From: Bacteroidaceae bacterium
Lineage (GTDB): Bacteria; Bacteroidota; Bacteroidia; Bacteroidales; Bacteroidaceae
Direction of reading: 5' to 3'
Assembly (NCBI GenBank): GCA_017469525.1
Contig: JAFUGG010000056.1
Coordinates: 1 to 48,708 of the forward strand
Length of the DNA stretch: 48,708 nt
Part shown: positions 25,996 to 34,532 of the stretch, in pieces
How the letters are laid out: the number at the start of each line of letters is the position of its first letter
Position numbering within the stretch: the stretch's first letter is position 1
Notes under the pieces: model-generated
What the model saw: the letters and a program-made list of their open reading frames with translations, nothing else
Database searches by the model: none
What the model was told of the DNA's origin: nothing
Position numbers and translations under genes: made by a program

Positions 25996-27210
25996 TTATT
26001 TGTTTTTGATTTCTATTTCATGTGTTTCATACTCGTAATCCTTCACGATGGCAGTAAAGCCTGACCCGCCAGGACGTGTAGGTACCCTTACCGTGTCCAT
26101 GTCAAGTTCGACGGTGATGACACCACCCTTGTAGCGTTTGCGCACTTGGTCCGTCACGTCGAAGACGAAGGTGGAGTCCATACCATTGTAGAACCTCATG
26201 TTCACGTCGAGGTAGTGGTGTTCTGTATCCATATTGTCTTCGGCACGCGTGATGTGGTTTCCGTTCTGTCCGCAGATGCCGAAAGTCATGAGTCGTCCTC
26301 CCACGATGTCGACCGTTTCGCCATTCATGTCCATGTCGTACTTCTGTCGCATCTTGAACTTGACTGCGATGGCATCCATGCCTGCCACTCCGGTATTGAG
26401 GGAAGTGGAGCGTGCCAGGCCTGAGAGGTTGGCATCGCATATCTGCATACCGGGCTCGACATCTGGCTTGATTCTACGGACATTTGTAATGGGGTTTATG
26501 TTATGGTGCAGGATGACTTGCGGTAAATATATATATGTAATAGGTTCGAGCATCATATTGAGCCTTCTCACCCAGATGTTTTGCTCCTCGTCAAAGACAA
26601 AGTCCTTGAGGTTTCGGTTTATGTCTATGCCGCGCTCGCAAGCCGAGAAGAGTTGTTCAGGCTCGTAGAAGGAGTTCTGGTAGCGCGGTGCATGATAGCG
26701 CGAACTGTACATCGTCTGGTTTGTATAGGCTGTCACTTCCTGGTCGAAGTCTTCTGACTCGCTGAACGCCAGGCTCTGCACACCGTCGATTGTCTTGACG
26801 TCGTTCCATGTCAGGATATCCCAAAAGCCCCAGTCGTACTTGGCTTGGAAGAGTTTCGCTTTGATATAGGCCGGATACTTGTCAAGGCGTTTCCCGTAGG
26901 GGACATCGCCAGTGTAGTATCGGCGGATGAAGAAGTTGGTGGGCTCTACGTATTCCAGTTCACCGAAGAGTCGCATGTCTTCGCTGTCCCAGCCGCCTTC
27001 CTTGCCGTAGTTGCCGTAGTACCATTCTGCACGCCAATCGTAGTTGATGCCCAGGTTGAGACCATAGTCCCAATAGAGGTCGAGTCTGAGTTCGACCCAT
27101 GGCAATTCGATGGCTGGGTTGTCCTCATCATAGAGGTGCAAGGGCGGCTCGCGGTAGCAGCTTGAGAGTGCTAAGAGTGCCAAGAGGCAAAGTATCATTA
27201 TCTTTTTCAC
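25996..27210 (-). CDS. DUF5119-like lipoprotein of the pilus operon
   Basis: 404 residues from a GTG start that overlaps the preceding stop (GTGA, 27210-27207); an internal ATG lies four codons later. The lipoprotein signal peptide (LCLLALLALSSC) is followed by YREPPLHLYDED, a hallmark of the DUF5119 family found in Bacteroidetes fimbrial operons. The rest is rich in Tyr and Trp (LDLYWDYGLNLG, WRAEWYYGNYG) and in beta strands, with a late FVFDVTDQVRKRY segment. The family is regularly found between a DUF3575/OmpA-like protein and fimbrillins, as here. An accessory or anchor role in pilus assembly at the outer membrane is likely but unproven. Confidence 0.82.
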   Translation of the reverse strand: MKKIMILCLLALLALSSCYREPPLHLYDEDNPAIELPWVELRLDLYWDYGLNLGINYDWRAEWYYGNYGKEGGWDSEDMRLFGELEYVEPTNFFIRRYYTGDVPYGKRLDKYPAYIKAKLFQAKYDWGFWDILTWNDVKTIDGVQSLAFSESEDFDQEVTAYTNQTMYSSRYHAPRYQNSFYEPEQLFSACERGIDINRNLKDFVFDEEQNIWVRRLNMMLEPITYIYLPQVILHHNINPITNVRRIKPDVEPGMQICDANLSGLARSTSLNTGVAGMDAIAVKFKMRQKYDMDMNGETVDIVGGRLMTFGICGQNGNHITRAEDNMDTEHHYLDVNMRFYNGMDSTFVFDVTDQVRKRYKGGVITVELDMDTVRVPTRPGGSGFTAIVKDYEYETHEIEIKNK

Positions 27211-28826
27211 TTGTCACCTCCTTTCTCATGCTTCTCGTAGGGTACGAGCGGGTTGTAGTGTAATGTGGGCGAGGTGCCTTCCGGCATCCTTATGCCTTCT
27301 ATCTTCTGTCGTGCCTTGCGGTAGAGAAGGTCGTAGCTCAGCGTGATGCCGAGGCGAGTGGGACCTATCCACGTGAAGCGGTACTGGCGCTCCTTGAAGG
27401 CCGATGGTTTGCCTTTCCAGTCGTAGTAGTAAAGTTGGTCGCGATAGGCGGGGTTGATGGGGTTCTCCCACTGATAGGGGTCGTACTTGCAGACGAACAC
27501 ACCTGCCTGCAGCTGGAACTCCATTCGCCAGTGTCCTTTCTTGGAGAGAGGCAGGACGTAGCCAACGCCCAGTCCTGCGCCGCCGCCTTCACCAACCCAT
27601 CCGCGACGCTCGTCGAAGCAGATGCCGAATACACCGAAGTGGCCATATGCCTGCAGATAGAGGCCCTTGAAGGCAGCACCCTGTCCTTCGGGGCGGACGG
27701 CTATGTCGCCACTGCGGAAGTAGTAGCGTGTCTCGAGCTGATAGTTGCGCACCTGGAAGTACTTATGTCCCCAGTAGTCTTGCCACCAGGGGCAGTCGAA
27801 GGATGCTCCATAGGTGAAATGTCCGTGGAGGGGATAGTATTCGATGGCTACGTTGGGGATTGGGCAGTAGCGATTGTAGCCGGGCATATAGACGCCGTAG
27901 AAGAGGAGGTTGGTTTTGACGGATAGGAGCTCGCGTCGCGGGAAGCGTTCCACCCACGTCTCGGGTTCGAGCGTGGTGGGAGGAGGCACAACGACCACGG
28001 GTTCTTCCACTGCAGGCTCCTCGACGGGAGGTTCTGGTTCCGGTTCAGGCTCGGGCAGGGGCTCGGGCTCAACCAACTCGGGCTTCTTGTTCGTCTGAGG
28101 TACATAGAAGAAGAAGACGACACGGGCGGCGCGCAGACGCGGGAAATACTCACGGAAGAGGCGATACCACAGTGTGCTCTGACGCGTAGTGCGCAGGGTG
28201 GCCTTCAGTTTGGCTATCTGTCCTGTGGGGAGATAGCGGTCGCAGAGTGCCTGCACGTAGCCATAGTCTTTATCGCCCATGCGGCGCATCATGATGCAGA
28301 GCGTGCGGTAGTCCTCAACGTCGATTTCCATGTCGAAGTCATCGTTGAGGGGAATGGTCAGGTTCTGCTTGATGAAGTTCAGGATGGTCTCGGCACGCCT
28401 TTCGCCAAGGGTCTTGTTCCAGCGCGTGGGACCTTCGGGCGATGCTGCACCGCGCAGCATCATGTATGCCAGTTCCAGCGAGTCGCGATTGATGAGGGGG
28501 AACACCTCGTTCTGCAACTGGAGCACGAGCGAGTCGCGCTTGGGCAGATACCATTTGTTGACGGGGAAGATAACCTTGCCTGCCAAGTCATAGAACTGCT
28601 CGTCAGTGAGCTTGATGGAATCCTTGCTTTCGACGAAGCGAACATATGGATAGGCGCTGTAGGCCGATGTGTCAACGGGAGCGGGAAGTGACGGCAGGCT
28701 TGGAAAAGGTGCTGCGCTGAGCGTGATGCTGAAGAGGAGCAGGACAGCCGCAACAAACGAATTGCCGACTTTCGCCATTCGCGCCATTCGCGCCATTTTC
28801 CTTGTCTTGTATAATGTTTCTCTCAT
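27207..28826 (-). CDS. OmpA-like/DUF3575 outer-membrane protein, first gene of the pilus operon
   Basis: 539 residues. The N-terminus repeats MAR (9-bp DNA repeat, three in-frame ATG codons) before a signal peptide (FVAAVLLLFSITLSAA), so the exact start is uncertain. Residues about 60-250 look like an OmpA-type module: KVIFPVNKWYLPKRDS, MMLRGAASPEGP and LGERRAETILNF match the usual peptidoglycan-binding pattern of NxxLSxxRA proteins. A Pro/Glu linker (about 255-290, PEPEPEPEPPVEE) follows. The C-terminal half is a DUF3575 beta barrel (SVKTNLLFYGVYMPGYN, VAIEYYPL, then alternating aromatic strands). Such proteins head many Bacteroidetes fimbrial operons and may tie the pilus base to the cell wall. 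The gene is preceded by the only recognised promoter of the operon. Confidence 0.85.
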   Translation of the reverse strand: MRETLYKTRKMARMARMAKVGNSFVAAVLLLFSITLSAAPFPSLPSLPAPVDTSAYSAYPYVRFVESKDSIKLTDEQFYDLAGKVIFPVNKWYLPKRDSLVLQLQNEVFPLINRDSLELAYMMLRGAASPEGPTRWNKTLGERRAETILNFIKQNLTIPLNDDFDMEIDVEDYRTLCIMMRRMGDKDYGYVQALCDRYLPTGQIAKLKATLRTTRQSTLWYRLFREYFPRLRAARVVFFFYVPQTNKKPELVEPEPLPEPEPEPEPPVEEPAVEEPVVVVPPPTTLEPETWVERFPRRELLSVKTNLLFYGVYMPGYNRYCPIPNVAIEYYPLHGHFTYGASFDCPWWQDYWGHKYFQVRNYQLETRYYFRSGDIAVRPEGQGAAFKGLYLQAYGHFGVFGICFDERRGWVGEGGGAGLGVGYVLPLSKKGHWRMEFQLQAGVFVCKYDPYQWENPINPAYRDQLYYYDWKGKPSAFKERQYRFTWIGPTRLGITLSYDLLYRKARQKIEGIRMPEGTSPTLHYNPLVPYEKHEKGGDK

Positions 28827-28849
28827 GTTATTAGTTTACGTATTCTTAG

Positions 28850-28891
28850 TATGCATATATGCATTACGCATATGCATGCGTGCATAACTAA
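28850..28891. repeat. ATGCAT-rich two-unit repeat in the pilus operon leader
   Basis: Two adjacent 21-bp units (28850-28870, 28871-28891) match at 15 of 21 positions and are built of alternating purine-pyrimidine palindromes (TATGCAT, GCATGC). They occupy the predicted 67-nt 5' leader of the pilus operon, 33 bp upstream of the first ATG at their nearer end. Confidence 0.6.
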
Positions 28892-28899
28892 TTCGGGTG

Positions 28900-28930
28900 C
28901 AAATTTATAACAATTCTTTTATCTTTGCAA
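28900..28930 (-). promoter_or_regulatory. Promoter of the pilus/giant-protein operon
   Basis: On the minus strand TTGC (28930-28927) is separated by 19 nt from TAAATTTG (28907-28900), which fits the Bacteroidetes -33/-7 consensus (TTTG, TAnnTTTG). Transcription should start near 28893. On the plus strand TATCTTTG (28920-28927) overlaps it and could be a weak divergent -7 box. Confidence 0.65.
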
Positions 28931-28932
28931 TA

Positions 28933-28942
28933 CCCCCCCCCC
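28933..28942. repeat. C10 homopolymer beside the pilus promoter
   Basis: Ten consecutive C on the plus strand (G on the minus strand) end two bases upstream of the -33 element of the pilus promoter. Tracts of this length slip during replication and are typical phase-variation switches. Confidence 0.9.
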
Positions 28943-29200
28943 ATTTTATTACTTTAATTTGCATAAGTTAGAAATTTTGTCTTCAGTTTTGGTACTTTTT
29001 ATGTCTTTTTTCTGTATTTTAATGCAGAATGTTGAAAGTTGCTGTCTTCTTGCTAACACAGAAAATGCATGAATGTTTGCATATTTTATATTCAATTTAT
29101 TCAACTTTCTGGAGCAAAAGATGCATAAAATGCCAAGGGACGACACAAGACGACGAAGTCATTCATCCTTGAGTTTTGGTGACTTTAGGTTTCGGGAGAA

Positions 29201-29393
29201 GTCTGGAAGACTTTACCATTAGTAACCGAGGGCAAAGCCCTCGGGAATAATGACGCCAGCACTGTGAACCTGTCTGGAAGACAGTACAGTGATACGATGG
29301 AGAAAGTGTAATGTCTTTCCAGACATAATTCACCATGTCGCACTTTTGTCCGAGGGCGAGGCCCTCGGTTACTCATGGTGTTGGCTTCCAGCC
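29201..29393. repeat. Inverted-repeat element with two REP-like hairpins (MITE or REP doublet)
   Basis: ACCATTAGTAACCGAGGGC (29215-29233) is repeated inverted at 29361-29379 with one mismatch, and the similarity extends outward over GTCTGGAAG at 29201 and its partner CTTCCAGCC at 29385. Inside each end is a perfect hairpin, CCGAGGGC/GCCCTCGG (29226-29244 and 29350-29368). Smaller hairpins such as CTGTCTGGAAGACAG lie between. There is no coding capacity. It lies in the 751-bp gap 28827-29577; outside it this gap holds the pilus promoter region, the LRR promoter and about 250 bp of AT-rich sequence (28943-29200) in which I see nothing definite. Confidence 0.75.
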
Positions 29394-29542
29394 ATATCTT
29401 ACTTCAGAGACTTCTATTAAACAAAATAATTATTTCCTTTTTCCCCTTGCAGCACATGTCCATTACGCACGTTCAATCTGAGATTTTTGCGGAATAGAGG
29501 ATTTTTTTCGCAAAAAAAGTGCTGACGAATAAAATTATTCAC

Positions 29543-29550
29543 TATCTTTG
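29543..29550 (+). promoter_or_regulatory. -7 box of the BspA-like gene
   Basis: TATCTTTG matches TAnnTTTG and lies 27 bp before the ATG at 29578. No clear TTTG is found at the -33 distance. Confidence 0.5.
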
Positions 29551-29577
29551 CCGCAAATTTTCAAACACTATCGATAA

Positions 29578-30326
29578 ATGAAGACTTCACTTATTACATT
29601 CTTCGCGACGGTGGCTGCGCTGTTTTCATTCGTGCCATATGCTAAAGCATATGACTGTAGGTGGACGGCATCTACTACAGCCGCATCTCGGCCACAGAGG
29701 TGGAAGTGACCAACAAAGTATTCTCCGACCAGAACTACGCCGCATACACAGGTTCCATCACCATACCGGCTTCCGTGACCTACAACGGAAAGACCTTCAG
29801 CGTGGTCTCGATAGGCGACTATGCTTTCCGCGACTGTGCATCCATCACCTCTGTCACCATCCCCAACACCGTGACGGCCATCAAGAGTTTTGCTTTCTAC
29901 GGCTGCAGTGCGATGACGAGTGTCAACATGCCTGCTACGGTGACGGAGATAGGCATGGGCGCATTCGAGGGCTGTGCCTCCCTGACGCAGATGGTGCTGC
30001 CTAAGGGCATCGAGGTTATCGAGAACGAGACCTTCTTCGGATGCAAATCGCTGAAGGGCATCGTCATCCCCGCAAGTGTCACCGCCGTAGGTGAAGAGGC
30101 CTTCTCGCGCTGCGCTGCACTCATCTCCATCTACTGCCTGGCAAAGAATGCACCCGAATGCGAACCCAACGCCTTCTCGAAGGTGGACCGCACATGGTGC
30201 ACGCTCTACATCCCAAAGGGTTGTAAGTCCTACAAGGACAACATCGTCTGGCGCGAGTTCTTCATCGAGGAAAGCGATGAGAAGACCGAGGACATCAACC
30301 TGAACGCCACAGCCAATTCCAAGTAA
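29578..30326 (+). CDS. BspA-like leucine-rich repeat surface protein, frameshifted after the signal peptide
   Basis: From ATG at 29578 the frame reads a good signal peptide (MKTSLITFFATVAALFSF, cut near AKA-YD) but ends at TGA about 40 codons on. The body starts in another frame at GTG 29661 (VDGIYYSRIS) and runs 221 residues to TAA at 30324-30326. Adding one base near 29655-29660 would join them into a normal YDC-x-VDGIYY start, so one base appears to be lost. The body has LRR_5/BspA repeats of about 23 residues (IGDYAFRDCASITSVTIPNTV, split here as IGDYAF, FRDCASIT and VTIPNTV; FAFYGCSAMTSVNMP; AFEGCASLTQMVLP; TFFGCKSLKGIVIP) and an acidic C-terminus with no T9SS domain. BspA-like proteins mediate adhesion in oral Bacteroidetes. 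It may be a real pseudogene, a phase-off allele or a sequencing error. Confidence 0.75.
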
Positions 30327-30353
30327 CCTCATAACCCATCCAAGGGGAACATC

Positions 30354-30382
30354 ACGGCCGCCATGTGCGGCCGTTTTTTTTT
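30354..30382 (+). terminator. Rho-independent terminator of the BspA-like gene
   Basis: ACGGCCGC (30354-30361) pairs with GCGGCCGT (30367-30374) around a 5-nt loop, followed by a run of nine T. It lies 28 bp after the stop codon. Confidence 0.92.
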
Positions 30383-30612
30383 ACTGGTTTTGTAAAGATT
30401 TTTCTCAACTTTGCAAACTCTTTTTCCGGAAAATCGCGTTTCCTGAGCCCAGGCGACCTCGAGGGCCAAAATTTCGCAATTTTGCAGATGCTTGAGTCTC
30501 AGAAGTTTGCGATTTTGACATTATCCATAGCATTCGTAAAAAGGACAGGCGACAGGTGTTTTATGACAGAAAAAGGGCCATTTCATCGATAAAATCGACG
30601 CATGAAATCATG

Positions 30613-30722
30613 GAAGTTCACACGTGAAAATCTCAAACTTCTCTGCAGAACTTTGCAAACTTCTCTGCAGAAGTTGAAAATCTCCACCGCAGGCATCGCT
30701 CGATTTCTCAGTTCAAGCAGAT
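30613..30722. repeat. Degenerate 22-bp tandem array
   Basis: Units 30635-30656 and 30657-30678 share their first 16 bases (AAACTTCTCTGCAGAA) and 18 of 22 overall. The flanking units at 30613, 30679 and 30701 match this consensus at only 9-11 of 22 positions but stay in the same register. Confidence 0.6.
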
Positions 30723-30770
30723 TAAATTCTGCAAAATTTTGTAAAGATTTTCTCAAAGAAACAGGGAGTG

Positions 30771-30820
30771 ACTTCAAGGACCTTAAGGACCTTAGGGACT
30801 TTAGGGTCTTTAAGGTCATT
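30771..30820. repeat. 9-bp tandem array
   Basis: About five and a half units of 9 bp: ACTTCAAGG, ACCTTAAGG, ACCTTAGGG, ACTTTAGGG, TCTTTAAGG, then a partial unit. It lies 114 bp downstream-distal of the gyrB -33 box and 48 bp after the degenerate 22-bp array. Confidence 0.85.
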
Positions 30821-30884
30821 TGCGTTACAAGGGAACTTGAGGTCGGAAATGTCTGACGAAAAAATGTTTTTCTTCCCCATTTGC

Positions 30885-30915
30885 TTGCAAATGTGAAAGA
30901 AAAGTTGTACCTTTG
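30885..30915 (+). promoter_or_regulatory. Promoter of gyrB
   Basis: TTGC (30885-30888) and TACCTTTG (30908-30915), 20 nt after the TTG, fit the Bacteroidetes -33/-7 pattern. The start near 30922 gives an unusually long leader of about 205 nt. Confidence 0.65.
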
Positions 30916-30922
30916 CACAGAA

Positions 30923-33102
<2,180 letters not shown>

Positions 33103-33111
33103 GCCACAAAA

Positions 33112-33148
33112 ACTAGTTATACTAGTTAAACTAGTTAAAACTAGTTAA
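33112..33148. repeat. 9-bp tandem array after gyrB
   Basis: Units ACTAGTTAT, ACTAGTTAA, ACTAGTTAA and (after one inserted A) ACTAGTTAA, followed by a related palindrome CTAGCTATGCTAGC. It begins 10 bp after the gyrB stop. Confidence 0.85.
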
Positions 33149-33177
33149 CTAGCTATGCTAGCCTCAGCCATAACAAG

Positions 33178-33207
33178 AAAGGCAACTCCTCCGGGAGTTG
33201 CCTTTTT
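33178..33207. terminator. Bidirectional terminator between gyrB and rpsT
   Basis: AAAGGCAACTCC (33178-33189) pairs perfectly with GGAGTTGCCTTT (33194-33205) around TCCG, with a T-run on the plus strand and a weaker one on the minus strand. It separates convergent gyrB and rpsT. Confidence 0.92.
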
Positions 33208-33238
33208 GTTCCGTTATAGCAAAAAGAGATTTAGCTTC

Positions 33239-33493
33239 TTAGCCGAGCTTCTGGATGTACTTTGCCAGCTTTGACTTCAGGTTTGCTGCCTTGTTAGCGT
33301 GGATTACGTTAATCTTAGCGAGCTTGTCAAGTGCCTTCTGCACACTGGGATACATCTCGAGCGCTGCAGCCTTCTCGGTTGTAGCACGAAGCTTGCGCAC
33401 TGCATTACGCATGGTCTTTGCGTAGTACCTGTTGTGGAGTCTTCTCTTCTCCTCCTGACGGATGCGCTTAAGTGATGATTTGTGATTAGCCAT
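33239..33493 (-). CDS. rpsT: Small ribosomal subunit protein bS20
   Basis: 84 residues, the normal length of bS20. [18 protein letters not shown] is the conserved start, followed by [40 protein letters not shown] and a short C-terminus. It is very rich in Lys and Arg and predicted to be helical, as expected for a protein that binds 16S rRNA early in 30S assembly. The gene lies 37 bp downstream of tRNA-Glu on the same strand with no terminator between, so both are probably made from the promoter at 33.67-33.70 kb. Confidence 0.97.
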   Translation of the reverse strand: MANHKSSLKRIRQEEKRRLHNRYYAKTMRNAVRKLRATTEKAAALEMYPSVQKALDKLAKINVIHANKAANLKSKLAKYIQKLG

Positions 33494-33530
33494 CTGTTTT
33501 TCTATCTTATTTTATTACTTGTTTCTTTTG

Positions 33531-33602
33531 TAGTCCCTAGGAGAGTCGAACTCCTCTTTAGAGAATGAAAATCTCTCGTCCTAACCGATAGACGAAGGGA
33601 CC
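33531..33602 (-). tRNA. tRNA-Glu (anticodon TTC)
   Basis: The minus strand gives a complete 72-nt cloverleaf. The acceptor GGTCCCT pairs with AGGGACT (first pair G-U). The D-arm holds TCGGTTAGGA, the anticodon loop in GAGATTTTCATTCTC carries TTC, and the T-arm holds GTTCGACTC. The discriminator is A and CCA is not encoded. Confidence 0.97.
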
Positions 33603-33667
33603 TTACCTTCGACTAAACCTGTATGCTTTAGTCAGTGCTCTTGAGCACAGTGTCTCAATTGCGGGTG

Positions 33668-33698
33668 CAAAGGTATAACAATTTCCGATACTGACAAA
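33668..33698 (-). promoter_or_regulatory. Promoter of tRNA-Glu and rpsT
   Basis: On the minus strand TTTG (33698-33695), a 19-nt spacer and TACCTTTG (33675-33668) match the Bacteroidetes promoter consensus closely. It lies 66 bp upstream of the tRNA. Confidence 0.75.
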
Positions 33699-33770
33699 AT
33701 AATTTTAAGGAAAAATGTTCCTCCAGTTGCATTTTTCCGTTTGTAAGCCTTCAAAGTGCATGGTTTTGTG

Positions 33771-33778
33771 TATCTTTA
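33771..33778 (+). promoter_or_regulatory. Possible -7 box of recO
   Basis: TATCTTTA is one base off the TAnnTTTG consensus and ends 21 bp before the recO ATG. A TTTG at 33740 is further away than usual (27 nt). Confidence 0.4.
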
Positions 33779-33799
33779 CATACTGAAAGAAGAAAAGGT

Positions 33800-34528
33800 A
33801 TGTTCGAAGAAACACAAGGTATCGTGCTGCACTACAACCGCTACAATGACGACAGTGCTATCGTGGACATCTTCACGCTGTCGCGTGGTAGCGTCTCGTT
33901 CCTGGTGCGCGACCGCCGACGTCTGCGCAAGGGGAACGTGCAGACGATGCTGCTGCGGCCGCTCAATATCGTGGAACTGACGTTCGACTATCGCGCCTCG
34001 GCCTCGCTGCAGAAGCTTCAGGAAGTGCACATCAAGCACTGCTACACCTCCCTGCCCTACAATCCCATCAAGGAGACCGTGGCTCTCTTCCTGTCTGAAT
34101 TCCTGCACAATGCACTGCGGAGCGAAGTCAGGAATCCCGACCTATACCATTATATAATATATAGCCTGCAGTGGTTCGACCTTGCCAGTGAGGGGCTGGC
34201 CAACTTCCATGTGGCTTTCCTCACCCGCATGACGTACTATCTGGGCTTCTGGCCTAATATCGATAAAAGAAACATGCTGCCTTTCTTTGACTTGAAAGAC
34301 AGCATTGCCACAGATACAGAGCCTGAGCACAATTTCTTCCTCAAGGGAGAGGAAGTGGCAATCATGCCCAAGCTGCTGCGTATGAATGTGCGCAACATGC
34401 ATCGCTTCCTATTGACCAGACAGCAACGCAACCGGATGCTGGACGTGCTCACCCTCTACTATCAGCTGCATGTGCCCGAGTTCCGCGACCTGCGTTCACT
34501 CGAAGTGCTGAGAGAGGTCCTTGCCTGA
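33800..34528 (+). CDS. recO: DNA repair protein RecO
   Basis: 242 residues, the usual length. The N-terminal OB fold starts ETQGIVLHYNRYNDDSAIVDIFTLSRG and continues VSFLVRDRRRLRKGNVQTMLLRPL; the positive patch fits DNA binding. The helical C-terminal domain has KETVALFLSEFLHNAL and FLTRMTYYLGFWPN. The zinc Cys cluster of many RecO proteins is absent, which is common in Bacteroidetes. RecO loads RecA with RecR at single-strand gaps. Its stop is only 4 bp from the stop of convergent ftsZ and no terminator is seen between them, so the two transcripts probably overlap. Confidence 0.9.
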   Translation: MFEETQGIVLHYNRYNDDSAIVDIFTLSRGSVSFLVRDRRRLRKGNVQTMLLRPLNIVELTFDYRASASLQKLQEVHIKHCYTSLPYNPIKETVALFLSEFLHNALRSEVRNPDLYHYIIYSLQWFDLASEGLANFHVAFLTRMTYYLGFWPNIDKRNMLPFFDLKDSIATDTEPEHNFFLKGEEVAIMPKLLRMNVRNMHRFLLTRQQRNRMLDVLTLYYQLHVPEFRDLRSLEVLREVLA

Positions 34529-34532
34529 CTGC

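Larger units (their letters stand above)
30383..30884. other. Non-coding gap upstream of the gyrB promoter
   Basis: No gene is recognised in this 500-bp stretch. It contains a degenerate 22-bp array (30613-30722) and a 9-bp array (30771-30820). TTTTGTAAAGATTTT with CTCAA occurs twice (30391 and 30737), and ATTTCGCAATTTTGC has related fragments near 30470-30520. The pattern looks like decayed repeats rather than a lost gene. Confidence 0.5.

Noticed and set aside
28949..29376. Small minus-strand frames of 63-65 codons in the AT-rich gap
   Set aside because: They have no recognisable features, and the second spans the inverted-repeat element.
28827..29577. Invertible promoter of the kind common in Bacteroides
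   Set aside because: The promoter at 28900-28930 is not flanked by matching inverted repeats; the inverted pair at 29201-29393 lies to one side of it, and no invertase gene is in the window.
30583..30918. Minus-strand frame of 111 codons upstream of gyrB
   Set aside because: Its Leu/Lys/Ser repeat (TLKSLRSLRS) only translates the 9-bp DNA array, and it covers the gyrB promoter.
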